Assembly: GCA_946807835.1 (NCBI GenBank)
Contig: OX327693.1
Location: 11,611,501-11,675,500 of the forward strand
Source: Ailanthus altissimus
Lineage: Eukaryota > Streptophyta > Magnoliopsida > Sapindales > Simaroubaceae
Direction: 5' to 3'
DNA length: 64,000 bases
In this document: positions 12,356 to 24,483 of the stretch, piece after piece
How the letters are laid out: each line of letters opens with the position of its first letter
Numbering within the stretch: the first letter of the stretch is position 1
Program-made: the position numbers and the translations under genes
Notes under the pieces: generated by a model
Database searches by the model: none
What the model was told of the DNA's origin: nothing
The model's input: the letters and a program-made list of their open reading frames with translations, nothing else

Positions 12356-13204
12356 TGTTGAAGGAGAAAATGCCCTTCTCTCTCTCGAGGTTATGTTGAA
12401 GCGAAGAACTCAAGATTCAACCTAGAACCCTAATCTCCTTGCGCAGTGGAATAACTTATCAATCAAGTAAAAACAACAAGAATTCAAAGCAGAAAATAAA
12501 AGAGTACAATACAATCTTACGTAGTTCGGCCAATTGCCTACGTCCACGGTGGATCCAAGGATCCTAGCCTCTCTTATTATAACTCCCTAGAGATTTTACA
12601 AGAAAAACCCAAATGAAGAACCCTCAAAAGAACCTAAACGTTTAGTGAACTTTTGCTCTACCACGAACAATGATCATCCAAATAACAGTTCCATGCTAGC
12701 GCACACAAGCACTTAGTGTCTACCTCGTTCTTCCCCTTTCTTAGAGTCTCTCTTAATGCTTAATCTAAAATCAAGGGTTTACAAGTATTTATATAGGGTG
12801 TGTTTCGTGCCTACTAACCCTATTCCTTGTTGGAGTAAGAGTCCACTTATTTTGGAAGTCCAAAACTTTCCAAAACTAGAAATCCTGAAGAAAAATGGAC
12901 TTCTAACGCGTCTGGTGCCGCGGCGCTCATCCCTGGGCACTGTGCCACTGAGCATTATCGCCTCCAGTGCTGCGGCGCTGGGCTACTGTCCTGGACGCCG
13001 CAGCGCTCAGCCCTGTATACCTATCCTGCGTTTTCTTGCTTTCTTCACGTCTTTGAGTCCCGTTTAGCTTTCCCCTTCGTGTCTCACACATCCTAGACTT
13101 CTTCATACGTATCCCACATGTTCTAGACTTTTTGTAACTCTTTATTTTGGTATTCATCTTAATTCTTATCCAATCAAGATTGTTGAATCATCAATTTTCC
13201 AATA
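12356..13204 (-). repeat. LTR (right copy, 5' LTR) of the gag-only element
   Basis: Starts TGTTGAAGGAG, ends TTTTCCAATA, and aligns end to end with 8618-9460 with scattered substitutions. It has the same GC-rich U3 block (about 12908-13016). The terminal CAACA has become CAATA. Confidence 0.9.
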
Positions 13205-13209
13205 AATAT

Positions 13210-14660
13210 GCTGTTATGACAAAGAAAAAGTTTAATAAAGAGCTTCGAATGATTCGTTCATTTTGGGCAAGCAAAGGGATGTAGAAAGAAGAAGGCGAAG
13301 GCAATCACATGCAACTACGTACGTCCGCATGTATTTCAACACAAAGTCTCCCAAGTCAATATTGGCTATTGCCGCTAAAGTGTCGTTGATCGAAACTTTC
13401 ACAAGTGAAGACTTTCAAACCTTTGTCTTGTACTTCTTAAAAGACCAAAGTGTCCTGCCTACCTGCAAAAGATCAGTTTAAGGAAAATTAGGTGCCAATA
13501 GATGGGAAAGTAGTGCTTGGTTGTGAAAGAAAAAATATAAGGAGTATATACAAATAGTTCATCCAATATAACAGTGAAAGAAATTGTATTTGAATTTTCA
13601 AAGAGAATATTTATGAATCTTGACTGAGAGAGAATTTTCCTTTCATAAAGATAGATTTAGAGAGAAACAAAAATCATTTCCCTTAAATCTCCTCGACCGT
13701 TGAATAGTGCGTCCCATTTCTTGTTGATGGATTATCAACTTATTTTTTAACTCTCTGTGACTTTGTTAAAACTATTAGATGAAAGGGATCTATGTGAGCA
13801 TGCTCATGCGGATTCTTCCAATAAACAGAAACTAGACAAGTGGCATTAAGCTGACTGGATCGGTTAGATTTGGTCTTAATAGATGTCCTCGATAAGTAAA
13901 GAATTGGACTGTCTATTGGATGTCTGAGTTTTTTTTCTTCGCTTCCTCTCAATTTATGGATGCCAAGTGTCCAATTTCTACATTCAACTCTCTCGCTTCT
14001 TTGATTTTGGTATTGTTCTAAAATGTCATGTATCTTTAAATGTTGGTGATACTTTTGTTCTCCTGAACTGCCATGTGTCCATTTGTCTGCTACAAATGCT
14101 CCATGATCATATTTTACTTGTTACTTTCCATTTTCAAATAAAAATAGGGTTTCTTGCCCTCTATTTATTTGTATTTCTTGCCTCAAAGAAACTTTTCTTT
14201 CCATTTTCGTTAGTTTAAAACAAATCAAATTGGTGTGTGGGTTAGATAGTTTTACTATGAAAGAGATGAAATCTGCCTACAACATCTCTAATAATGTGAA
14301 TATTTGGCCGTTCTCTATTAATGATAGCAAAAGTAATACGATGTCATTGAGGCTAGGGGATATTCCTTTGTTCAAATGCCACCTAGAGTGCTTCTGATTC
14401 CCCATTTTGCATATGATACTTGAGTTTCTTGATATTACAAGATTTTCTCCACTCCAAATTCATCTAAACGTTTTTCATTTAATTTAGAGAATTTCTCTAA
14501 ACCATATACAATATTTTTAGCTGTTACAGCTTGGCTTGTTAAAAATTATTTACTTCTAGGATCTAAAGCTAGAAATGAGGAAGATACAAGAGTTTGAGGT
14601 AAAAAAAGGCAAATTTTAACTAGAACCCTATCATTGTCAACGGAGAGTGGAGGAGACTTG
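13210..14660. other. Spacer between two retroelements; no recognisable gene
   Basis: Short open frames occur (13263-13481 and 13967-14218, both +), but their translations match no family I know and have no start context, splice neighbours or signal peptide. The first follows directly on the target duplication of the preceding element, so it is host DNA of unknown nature. Confidence 0.5.
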
Positions 14661-16081
14661 TGTTAGACGTATAATATTATTTATGCTTTTAAAACATGTG
14701 AAATAACATTTTATTTGATAAATAAAAGTTTATTCATACATTTGATTGAACATATATGGAGAAGCCTATATTTATAAAGTATGTGATCTATTTATTAGGC
14801 ATATAATGCTAATATAGAGAGTATAGATCATAAGTTCTTTATAAATTAAATCTAGTTCACAACTATTCTTGAAATGGATATTTCATTATGTAAGGTTGTA
14901 GTTTTTCTACTTCTTTTAGTTGATGATTTACCTTAATTATTGAAGTAGAAACTTCGAGTAAAAAAATTAGCATATATATTGCATTAAACGGGATCACTGT
15001 AAATTTTGATTTGGTTAACTAAATGTCGTAGATCTTAATTCATAAAAATTTTGATAAGCTTAATTGATCTTAATCCTGAGTAAATAATGAATTTGTATTC
15101 ATACATTATATCTTTTGAGTTATCACGGAGTGAGATCCATATAAACGGTCAAAACCTCGATATCTTGAAAATATAATTTCATGGGTCGTAGAAACATATA
15201 TTTGCAAGATGAAATCTAATAAATATTGTTCACCTAAGATGTTTACAGTACTTGACCATTTGAATCTGTAGTCGCAGTTTATTCAATAAATTATTTATTG
15301 AATTATATTATTTATTTGTAAATTTATTTACAAATGTAGACATATTAAAAGTGATCATTAGAGCATCTAGTGACTTAAGGGCAAATAAATACTTAAAGAG
15401 ACAAGACATTTTTCTATAGCCAAACTTTAATTATGGATACATTTGGGTCAGTTAAGTGGTTATTATTGGTATAAAAATCAAACCTAATTTAATTAAAAGA
15501 GGTTTTAATTAAATAGACTTTTACTTAATAACACGGGTTATTAGAGTACAGTCATTGGCTTTTAGTAGAATAGTCTAGGGTTAACTTGGAAGAACTGGTA
15601 TATCATGAGATGATTAGGACTGAGCCTTTTAAGTTAGAACTAGGAAGTTCATGGGTATTGCAGTCTCTTTGTTAGCTCAAATCTTAATCAAATTATATTT
15701 TGCTAATCCTAATCTAATTCTAAATATCTAAGGGAGATTCCTTTATATATGGGAGGTATGGAATAGTAAATGATTACAACAATCATAACCAGAAAATTTT
15801 CTTTTACATACTTTTACGTGGAAAAAGAATTTGATTAGTACCATTCTCTCAGATTTAAGTATTAGTGATTTTAAAGATTAAAGAAAAATTCACATGTCCA
15901 CACACATTGAGTTGAAGGTTGAGGATAGTAGAGAAGATTACAGCCAGTCAATTCACGATTAGCCATAGCGAGAAATTGAGGTAATCTTTTATCTCTATAC
16001 ATGTAATTATAAACAAGATGATCTGATTTTCGCTGCGTTTATTTTATTAAACAGAAAATATTTTTATTTATTATCAATAAC
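14661..16081 (+). repeat. 5' LTR of the large copia element
   Basis: Begins TGTTAGACGTATAAT and pairs along its length with 24484-25901 (shared blocks include CATTTTATTTGAT, ACATACTTTTACGTG-type and GAGGTAATCTT near the 3' end). The end is placed just before the degenerate primer-binding site; the terminal bases (CAATAAC) are worn, so the end is good to one or two bases. Confidence 0.88.
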
Positions 16082-18150
16082 TGATATCAGCGCCGCCTTG
16101 TTTCTTATTTTTATGTATGACAGTTATTGTAAATTATGACACGAATTGCATATTTAATCTATATTTATTATTTTTATTAATTTTGTGATGATTGGTTATG
16201 CTCATAATAATTCATGGTTAGATATTTGCATGAATTTTTTTTTATTAAGAATTGTAACCAAAGGGGTTGATGGAATAATATCATAATTTTTTCTCTTGCT
16301 TAAGTTAATTCTTGGTGGTCTTTAGGTTTTATTTGTAAGCTAAATAAATGGCTTAGTTTTTAATTGTAAATTTTATTTATTTATTTTTGTTGAAAATAAA
16401 AAAAGGAAAATTTTAAAAAACAACGAAGAGCACAATACTAGAAGGAGTTGCCGTGGGTTAGTGACACCCATACATGCAGCCGCTGTTTATGGCAGTGGCG
16501 TATATGGCGATTGGCCACCTACAGCTATTGGCAGCGTTCTTCCACAATCAGTGACGAACGGTGATTTTTGTAGCGGCTTTGGTGAGCTTTGCTTGCGATT
16601 TTCATGGTCGGTGTCCTCTAAGGCACACGACAGTCTCTTCACGACGATTTTGCATCCGTCAATGGTGATTTATAATTGAAAGGGGCGGCGGTGCGAGGGA
16701 GAAAGGGAAAATATGTATTATGGTTTTTAATCTGGTAAATATCATCCAGACCTCTTCAACTTTAATTATTTATGTGTTGGCCAAGATATTTGCGCATTTT
16801 ATAGATTAATCTTAAAAGTTTGTAAAATTTTCAAAAAAGCCCAACAAAATAATTTATTCTCACTCAGCTCCCTCTAAGTTTGAGATAATTACAGTTGTTT
16901 AGAACACTTTGAGAGATTTACAAATAGGTCCCAAGTTTGACCCAAATTTATTTTAAACTAATATTTTGGATATCTGCAAATTCAAAGTTGACTCAAACTC
17001 CTTTTAATTTTGGTTCAATTTTATAAAAATTTATTTGGACTATTTTATTAAAATTATTGGGTCTAGAAATATTTTTTTATTTTAATTTTTTTAAGAAGGC
17101 CCAATAGATATTTTAAGCCTAAAATATATTTAATTTATTTTAAAAAATAAGTGGGCCAAAAAAAATTAAAATGCCAAAAATACAAGCCCATATAAGGAGA
17201 TAACATTATAAAAGAGTCCAAGTTGATTTCAAGGATGACTTTAAAGAATTTAAAGTTAGTTTTAACATTTTTCTTTCTAGAAAAAAGCTATGAATTATGG
17301 GTATTTGTTTATCTTATTAATTGATTAGATGAATAACATGTCATATAGATTAAGGGTGCCACATTCACATATTAATGCATAAAATATATAATTTTGTATG
17401 ATATTAATGTTCTAATGAGATTAAAATAAGATTATTATCATTGTTTTAATATTATATTAATTTATTATTTGACATGACCTTATTAATTATTTTATAATTA
17501 TAAAATTAAATATTAATAAGTAGAATATTATTTTAAAAAGTAATTGATATATTAAAATTTAAAACTCTAAGAATTAAAATATTGAGTGAGAGAGGGCTTT
17601 AGGCATAAAGCCCTCAGTCTCCATTATTGGTTCAATAATAAGGTTTATTAATGCATTACCTTTGATCTTGTGAGCTCCCTATAGAGGGTATTTATTAGAA
17701 CTGGTTACTAGATCGAACTTTCCTAAAGAATAAGATCCAATATAGAACTCATGCGAAATTAACTAGCCTATGATGGTTTTTTTTAATTGAAAAATATAGA
17801 GGATTAAAATAATGGTTATACACAAAACTTAGGTTGATTGATATCCTCCCTACGGAGTTCTTATCAATTAAATTTAAGGGCTAAAAAATTGATAGTTTAT
17901 TATTATTTGATATAAGATATCTAGATAATAATAATAAATTAGTACGGTACTAGTCTGATTCATAACGGATATAACCACCCTACAAAGGCATATACTGAAG
18001 AAAATTGGATTACTGATGCATAATGTAGTTAAAGAGTTCTACATAAAGGTATTTCATGCATTCATGCAAAAGTTACACATGCTATTAGATAATGTATGCT
18101 CATGTATGAATTTATTTTTCAGAATTATATATTCATTTATTCCATTAGCA
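16082..18150 (+). other. Leader and 5' internal region of the copia element
   Basis: Untranslated-type sequence between the primer-binding site and the first gag similarity. A locally GC-richer stretch (16440-16700) carries a 72-codon open frame without family resemblance. A 9-bp perfect stem, GAGGGCTTT/AAAGCCCTC with loop AGGCAT, sits at 17592-17615. The remainder is AT-rich and full of stops. Confidence 0.5.
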
Positions 18151-18545
18151 TCCATCTTAAACTAAAACTAGTTAACCGAGAATAATTATGTGGATTGGGA
18201 AATAAACTTAGATGTTGTACTCACAGCTGAAAAGTATAAATATGTCTTGACTGATAAATGCCCTTAAACACCTAATGAAAATGACTCAAGACGAAATAGA
18301 TGCTTATAATAGTCACTTGACTAAGGGCCCGTCTTTATCTTTTGGTCTCAATCCTAAAATAAAATGTAAGAAGTAGAAGAAGAAGAAGAAGAAGAAGAAG
18401 AAGTTAAAGAAAGTGTCTAATTTAAGATCTGTGCAAATTCATAAAAAGGAAGTATAGCCAAAAGAAAAATATTTTTAATGTGGCATTAAAGAGCATTTGA
18501 AGAAAAACTATCATTTAATTAAGTTTTTCAATAGCTAATAGGACA
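18150..18545 (+). pseudogene. Copia gag remnant with (GAA)n run
   Basis: The translation contains NNYVDWEINLDVVLTAEKYK followed by YVLTDKC, typical of the start of plant copia gag. Then comes a lysine-rich part made by an AGA/GAA trinucleotide run (about 18374-18404), then a broken zinc knuckle (CGIKEHLKKN, with its first Cys position replaced by a stop). Several stops and frame changes make it non-functional. Confidence 0.7.
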
Positions 18546-18579
18546 GCTTCACCTTCTGATAATATTCTTTTTATTGAAA

Positions 18580-19556
18580 CATGTTTAGTGGTTGACTCTA
18601 CAAAATTCATAGATAATAGATCTTAGAGCCAGTAATCATATTTGTAATTCTTTGCAAGGGTTCTAGGAAACTAAATCATTCAATAAATAAGAGATCAGTC
18701 TAAGGCTAGGAAATGATGTAATTGTTGCAGTCAAAGCAGTGGAAGTTGTTCAACTTTATTTTTATGATTTTAGGACTTTAGTATTAGAGGATTATTTGTT
18801 AGTATCAAAACTCAAACGCAATTTAATTTCAGTTAGTTATTTGAACAAATTTGTTTATTCTGTTATTTGTTTTTTACTTAACTATATAATCAAAAAAAAT
18901 AAGTCGTTTATATGTTCTGGTACACTAATTAAAATATTGCATATTTCTTAAAATTAACTCACTGCTTGGTATAAAATTGAATAATGAATCTAATCACCAT
19001 AAGAGGATTAAAGTTACTCCTACTAATCAAACATATCTATAGCATCTATGTGTCAATCATGTTAGTTTAGATAAGATCTAAATACTAGTCAAAGATGAAC
19101 TTTTAAGTTCACTAGAGATTGAACTATTACCAATCTGCGAATCTTATATAGAAGGTAAAATGACCAAAAGACCTTTTAATAATAAAGGTAATATAGCCAT
19201 TGAAATGTTAGAATTAGTGCACTTTAATGTGTGTGGGCTTATAAGCACACAAACTGAAGAAGGTTATGAATATTTCATCACTTTTATTGATAATTATTCT
19301 AAATTCAGTTATGTGTACCTAATGCGTCACAAGTTTAAGGCGTTTGATAAATTCAAAGAGTTTTAGGCAGAAGTGGAAAGGCAATTAGGAAAACACATAA
19401 AGGCACTTCGATTTGATCGATATGGAAAATACCTTTATAGTGAATTTAGGACCTATTTGTCAGACAATAAGATATTATCCCAGTTAACTGAACTAGGGTC
19501 ATCCTAGCAAAATAGTATAATAGAAATGAACAATAGAACTCTTATTGAAATAGCGA
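18580..19556 (+). pseudogene. Copia protease and integrase remnant, 5' part
   Basis: Traces of protease (VVDSTKFIDN, where a DTGA-type active site would be) and NSLQGF-type context occur near 18590-18660. An in-frame stretch at 19160-19366 reads GKMTKRPFNNKGN, LELVHFNVCG and YEYFITFIDNYSKFSYVY, the classic copia integrase core. RFDRYGKYLYSEF follows, where the second catalytic Asp block (DRGGE) is altered to DRYGK. The frame is cut at 19556 by the nested element in the middle of the NRTLIE block and resumes at 22193. Confidence 0.85.
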
Positions 19557-22187
19557 TGTCACACCCCAGACCCAAAAGATCTGAAACATGACATAACTTA
19601 TACTCATTCAATAATGTGCACTCATAATTAATAATGCATAAAATTTCAAACTTGAATTCAACATAGGAATCTTTATCAAGTTACTAGTAAGTTTAATGCA
19701 AAATCAACCCATGACCATACTTGGTGAAACATAAATCAAATACAATTACACCTAATAAAATAACACATAAGTATTTATTCAATAGGAACAAATCAAATAT
19801 CTTCAACTATGTGTCCACAAATGAAACACTTAGCAACCTAGCAACTTAGGGAACCCAAGGGACAGCAGATGCCTTGCCAAATTCGCTAAGCACATATGTG
19901 CCTTATTTACCTGAAATTACCATAAACTATAATGAGTACGAAACTCAGTAAGCATATTAGTTTTTCATATATCAAAATACAAATATATATATGTACACAA
20001 TGTATGTGTATGATATACTGTGATAAATAAAATTCATAATCTTACCAAATCACATGTCAGGTAAGCGCTTATACATTCTTTCAAAACATAAAATAGGAAT
20101 ACCATCACTCAACTACTACTTAGTAGGACTTCCATATCACATATCATATAATGAGATAAATGTCACTCATAAGTGGCATACTGTATGAGAGGAATAGCAC
20201 AAGTGAGGTTTAAATTACACATATATAATGCTCATACCCAAAAGTAAGAGCCAAATCCTCACTCTGATCATCAGAGAGTCCTCTCACATGCACCAATACA
20301 CCACCACACAAATGTGATGACTCACTCTTTCTTTAGGTACCAATAGGATCCTCCCTACATACGGAACATATAACATATACCAATCCTGAAGGAAAGGCTA
20401 CACATAAATGCTCTACAAATCACATAAGGTACCTACTAAGTAAATAGTGAGTTCAAACATTCTTAAAACACAAAATGTATCTCACGGACATTTTTCACTT
20501 CAAAAGTTTTCTTTGTTAAACACATTTCATTTTGAAAACTAACTTTCATAAACACATGTATGTCCATGCTCAATGTCAATGCGCACATTCATAAACATGT
20601 CTTTCACATTTTATATCAAATATACTTTAGCATAACATAAACATATTTCTACGCACATTTACAAAATTATACATAAACAATTACTATGTTTATTGTGATT
20701 TCAGTAAAAGTCTAGTATACTTACCTTTTAGCACTTTCGGCTACAAGGCTTAATTCTCTTTAACCTATCAATGGAGATTAATCCTTTCATAAGCCTCAAC
20801 ATTCACACAAAATATTTTAAATAGCTTACAAAATTACACATATTGCACTTATCACATCGAATTGGTCTAATTACTTGGTTTCTCAAAACTTGTCATTCTG
20901 ACCACTTACACTTGACAAAAAAATTTTATACATCAAATGATGTCCAATTGCTCCAAAATCAGAATATATCTTTCTTAACTCATATATCCTTCTTGTGTGT
21001 GAATATTATATCATAATTCTTACACAATCCATTTCATAAACACCATCAAATCCAAACTATTATTCTAGCGGGATCAAGATATTTACTGAATAGTATTCAG
21101 TCTCCTAATTTTATAAAATCATATACTAACTCAAAAATTATAAACCTATCACATAATTACTCTTGACATATATTTCAATGCATAATAAATATTTCACTTC
21201 AAAATCCCTGCCAAAAGTATTTTAAAACTATTGTATTCCATAGCTTTAAAGATCTATAAATCAAATACTATAATGAACTGATACGATTTAGAAAATCATA
21301 ACAATTTAACCACATTGATCTAAATTTTCAATTTTGTATATATCATATTAGACATATAAATTTACCATATTCCAGAAATTTATAATTTTTAAAGATCATT
21401 TAGCAGATCACAAATTATTTGTCACTGTATCATACTGTTAACACAGAAAATTTCTAGAGTTTTAAGGTCATTTTGGTAAATTCACTAAAACTTCAATTTC
21501 TGGAATTTGAAATCAATTCAAAGTCTCAAATAATTCTATACATGTCTAGTTTCATAGTCTCAAAATTCAAAATCATAATCAAAGCACAACAATTTATAAA
21601 ATTTATGGATCAAGAGACTATCAAATAGAAATTTTGTAATTCATCATAATTTATCAAGCTATCTACATAATCATCATCAATTCTCAATATATCTTACAAA
21701 ATTCACTTCAAATCCCCAAATTTTCATTTGTCCAGAAATCAAAACTTAAAGGAATTAACTTAATTAACACCAATAAATTGAGAAATAGTTATCATATACC
21801 TCTTAAAACTCCAAATTTCAATTTCTTCTTCTTTTTTTTCTTCTTCTTCTCTTTTTCTCCCCTCTATTTCTCTCTTTTCTCTCTCTAAAGGGGTGGCTCG
21901 ACCCAAAAATGAGTAAATTAAGGTTTAAAATATTTATTTTTATACTAAGAGGCTAACTTTTATATTTACAAATTAACCCTTAAAACTTTCAAAGTATTAT
22001 AATTTGGTCCCTAAAATAAATCTAGAGTCTTGTAAATAAACTCAATACTAATAGTATGTCCTTAATCTAAACAAATAATATTAATAACAATACATAAATT
22101 AAGTATCATCCACATACAAATAAAATATGAATATTATACATATATATAAATATTTATTCTTTCGATGTTGGATAAGTGGTTACTACA
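19557..22187. mobile_element. Nested 2.63-kb LTR-like insertion in copia integrase
   Basis: Starts TGTCACACCCC and ends TTACTACA, with flanks AGCGA (19552-19556) and AGTGA (22188-22192), a 5-bp target duplication with one substitution. Removing it restores the copia integrase reading across the junction, so it is a later insertion. The interior has no recognisable protein domain. A pyrimidine-rich CT/TTC tract lies near 21820-21885, followed by GGGGTGGCTCGACCC. The TG...CA ends and 5-bp duplication suggest a long solo LTR, or a large non-coding LTR element whose own repeats I do not see. Orientation is not determined. Confidence 0.8.
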
Positions 22188-22192
22188 AGTGA

Positions 22193-24480
22193 GGTATATG
22201 ATGAGTTGTTAAACTTTACCCATCTCATTATTGGGTTATACCTTAGAAACAATCATGTATCTTCTTAACTTAATTTCATCTAAGTCAATCCCTAAAGCAC
22301 CTATGGAAATATGGATGGGGCATAAATCAAGTTTACGTACATCTATGAGGCTGTCCATCACATTTGCTAAAATGGAAGCAGATAAATTAAAATTTAGGTA
22401 AGAAATTTGTCTATTTATTGGCTATCCTAATAAATAAGATGGATTATTTTCTATAGTTCTTAAGATATAAAAGTATTGGTTAGCATTAATGCAATCATTT
22501 TTTTTTTAAGAATACTATATAAAAAACTTCAAGCTTAGGAGTAAGATAGTTCTTAATGAGTTATCTGGAAACTCCAGTATTGTGTTTGAGAGAGTTAATA
22601 AGTTAATTCACAATTCAGATTATAATAACCAATTAGAGCTAATTACAGAACAACAAACAACAGTACTTCGTCATAGTAGGAGAATTATTAGATGTCGAAT
22701 TAGATGCATGTTAATTAAAGAGTATTTACAGACAGTTTTTAATAAATATGAACTAGATCCCACTTGATATGATAAAACAATGGTTTATAGAGCTAATAGA
22801 AAAAGTGACAACCATTAGTACTTTGTCGTAGTAAGGGGATTATTTGACATCTAACAAAATACATATTAATTAGAGAGTCTTTATAGGTAGTCTCTAATGA
22901 GCATGAACTGATCCCATTAGGTATGGTGAAGCAATGGTTGATAAAGATGCAAACCATTAACATAAAATTATGAAATCAGAGATAGATTCCATATACTTTC
23001 ATAAAGTCTTGGAACTTGTAGGAAAACCTAAATGATAAAAATTATAGGGTGTAAATAGTCTACAAGAGAAAGAGAGGGATAGATAGAAAGGTGGAAACCT
23101 TCAAAACTAAGCTTATTGCTAAAGGGTTAGAAAGAATGTATTGATTATGAGGAGACATGTTCATCTGTAGCCATGCTTAAGTATATTAAAATTATTTTAT
23201 TCATTATGAGATTTGACAAATAGATGTCGAGACTATCTTTTCTTAATGAAAAACTTGAAGAAAATATTTATATGATACAACCAGATGGTTTTATAGCTAC
23301 AAGCTAAGAGCATATGGTTAGTAAACTACAAAAATCTATTTAGGGGCTTAAACAAGCATCTAAATCTTGGAATGTCAAATTTGATCTAGTAATCAAATCA
23401 TTTGGTTTTGATCAAAATCTTGATGAACCTTATGTTTACAAGAAGATAGATAAGCAATTAGTGATTTTCTAGTCTTGTATTTAGAAGATATACTACTTAT
23501 TGAGAATGATGTAGGAGCATTATCATTAGATAAAACATAGTTATCTAACTATTTTGATATGCATGATCTAGGAGAAGCCAGTAACATTCTTGGGACTAAA
23601 GTATTAAGAGATCTCAAGTGAAAGATGTTAGGCTTATCACAAGCTGAGTATATTAACAAAATTATAATCAAGTTTTTCATGCATAATTCTAAAAGGGATT
23701 GTTTCCTTTTACATATAGAATTGATCTATCCAAATATCAGTTTCCTAAGACAACTAAAGAGATAGATCACATGAGAGAAATTTCTTATGCATCAATAGTA
23801 AGAAGTCTCATTTATGCAATGTTATGTATTAGACTAGATATTTGTTATACAGTTGAAATAGTTAGCAAATACCAATCTAATCCAGGAATAGAACATTGGA
23901 CTGCAGTAAAGCATATATTCAAGTATATTCAAGTATCTTCAAAGAACGAAAGATTATATGCTTGTATATTCCAATAAGGATCTTATACCTATTAGATATA
24001 CAGATTTAGAATTTCAATAACATAGGATACTTGGATCTTCCTCAGGATATGTGTTCACTTTAAGTGGTGAAGCTATAAGTTAGAGGAGTGCAAAATAATC
24101 ATGTATTACAAACTCCACAATGAAAGCTGAATATTTAGCTACATTTGAGCTACAAAATGGGCTATATAGCTCAAGGAGTTTCTTATGAAGCTTAAGGTGG
24201 TACCTAATGCCTATATGCCTATTATTCTTTATTAAGACAGTAACAAAGCAGTAGCACAGATTAATGGACTGAGATACCATAAGATAAGAAAACATATTGA
24301 GAGGAAATAACTTTTGATAAAGAAGTTTTTGTACAAAATGGTGAAGCCGTGGTATCTAAGATTGCGTAAGAAGATAATCTAGTGGACTTATTCACCTAAG
24401 TCATTGCTATCAAAGAGTTTGAAACATATAAATAATATATGGGTTTAATAGTTTTTCGATATGCTTTAGTACAAGTGGAC
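22193..24480 (+). pseudogene. Copia integrase end, reverse transcriptase and RNase H remnant
   Basis: Similarity resumes with VRYMMS, YLLNLISSKSIPKAP and MEIWMGHKSSL (end of integrase). Reverse transcriptase follows: IDVETIFLNEKLEENIYMIQ, GFIATS, LKQASKSWNVKFDLVIKSFG. The YVDD catalytic box region near 23480-23500 is destroyed by stops. A 92-codon open stretch (23699-23977) contains SLIYAMLCIRLDICYTVEIV and HWTAVKHIFKYI. RNase H traces (LGSSSGYVFTLSGEAIS) reach about 24430. Many stops and shifts make it non-coding today. Confidence 0.88.
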
Positions 24481-24483
24481 AAT

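Larger units (their letters stand above)
8618..13204 (-). mobile_element. Ty1/copia-type element with gag-protease only (TR-GAG-like), minus strand
   Basis: LTRs 8618-9460 and 12356-13204 bound the element (4587 bp including a nested solo LTR; about 3.15 kb without it). A perfect 5-bp target duplication AATAT lies at 8613-8617 and 13205-13209. On the minus strand the 5' LTR (right) is followed by a primer-binding site TGGTATCAGAGC (12341-12352), matching initiator tRNA-Met as in most plant copia elements, then gag and protease. The 3' LTR (left) is preceded by the purine tract AAGGAAGGGTT (9461-9471). No integrase, reverse transcriptase or RNase H is present; protease runs almost directly into the 3' end. 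That layout fits either an internally deleted copia or the known non-autonomous gag-bearing class. It would need proteins from another element to move. Confidence 0.88.

Noticed and set aside
18370..18404. Lysine/glutamate-rich (GAA)n stretch as a nuclear-localisation or coding motif
   Set aside because: It lies inside a decayed copia gag and is a simple trinucleotide expansion.
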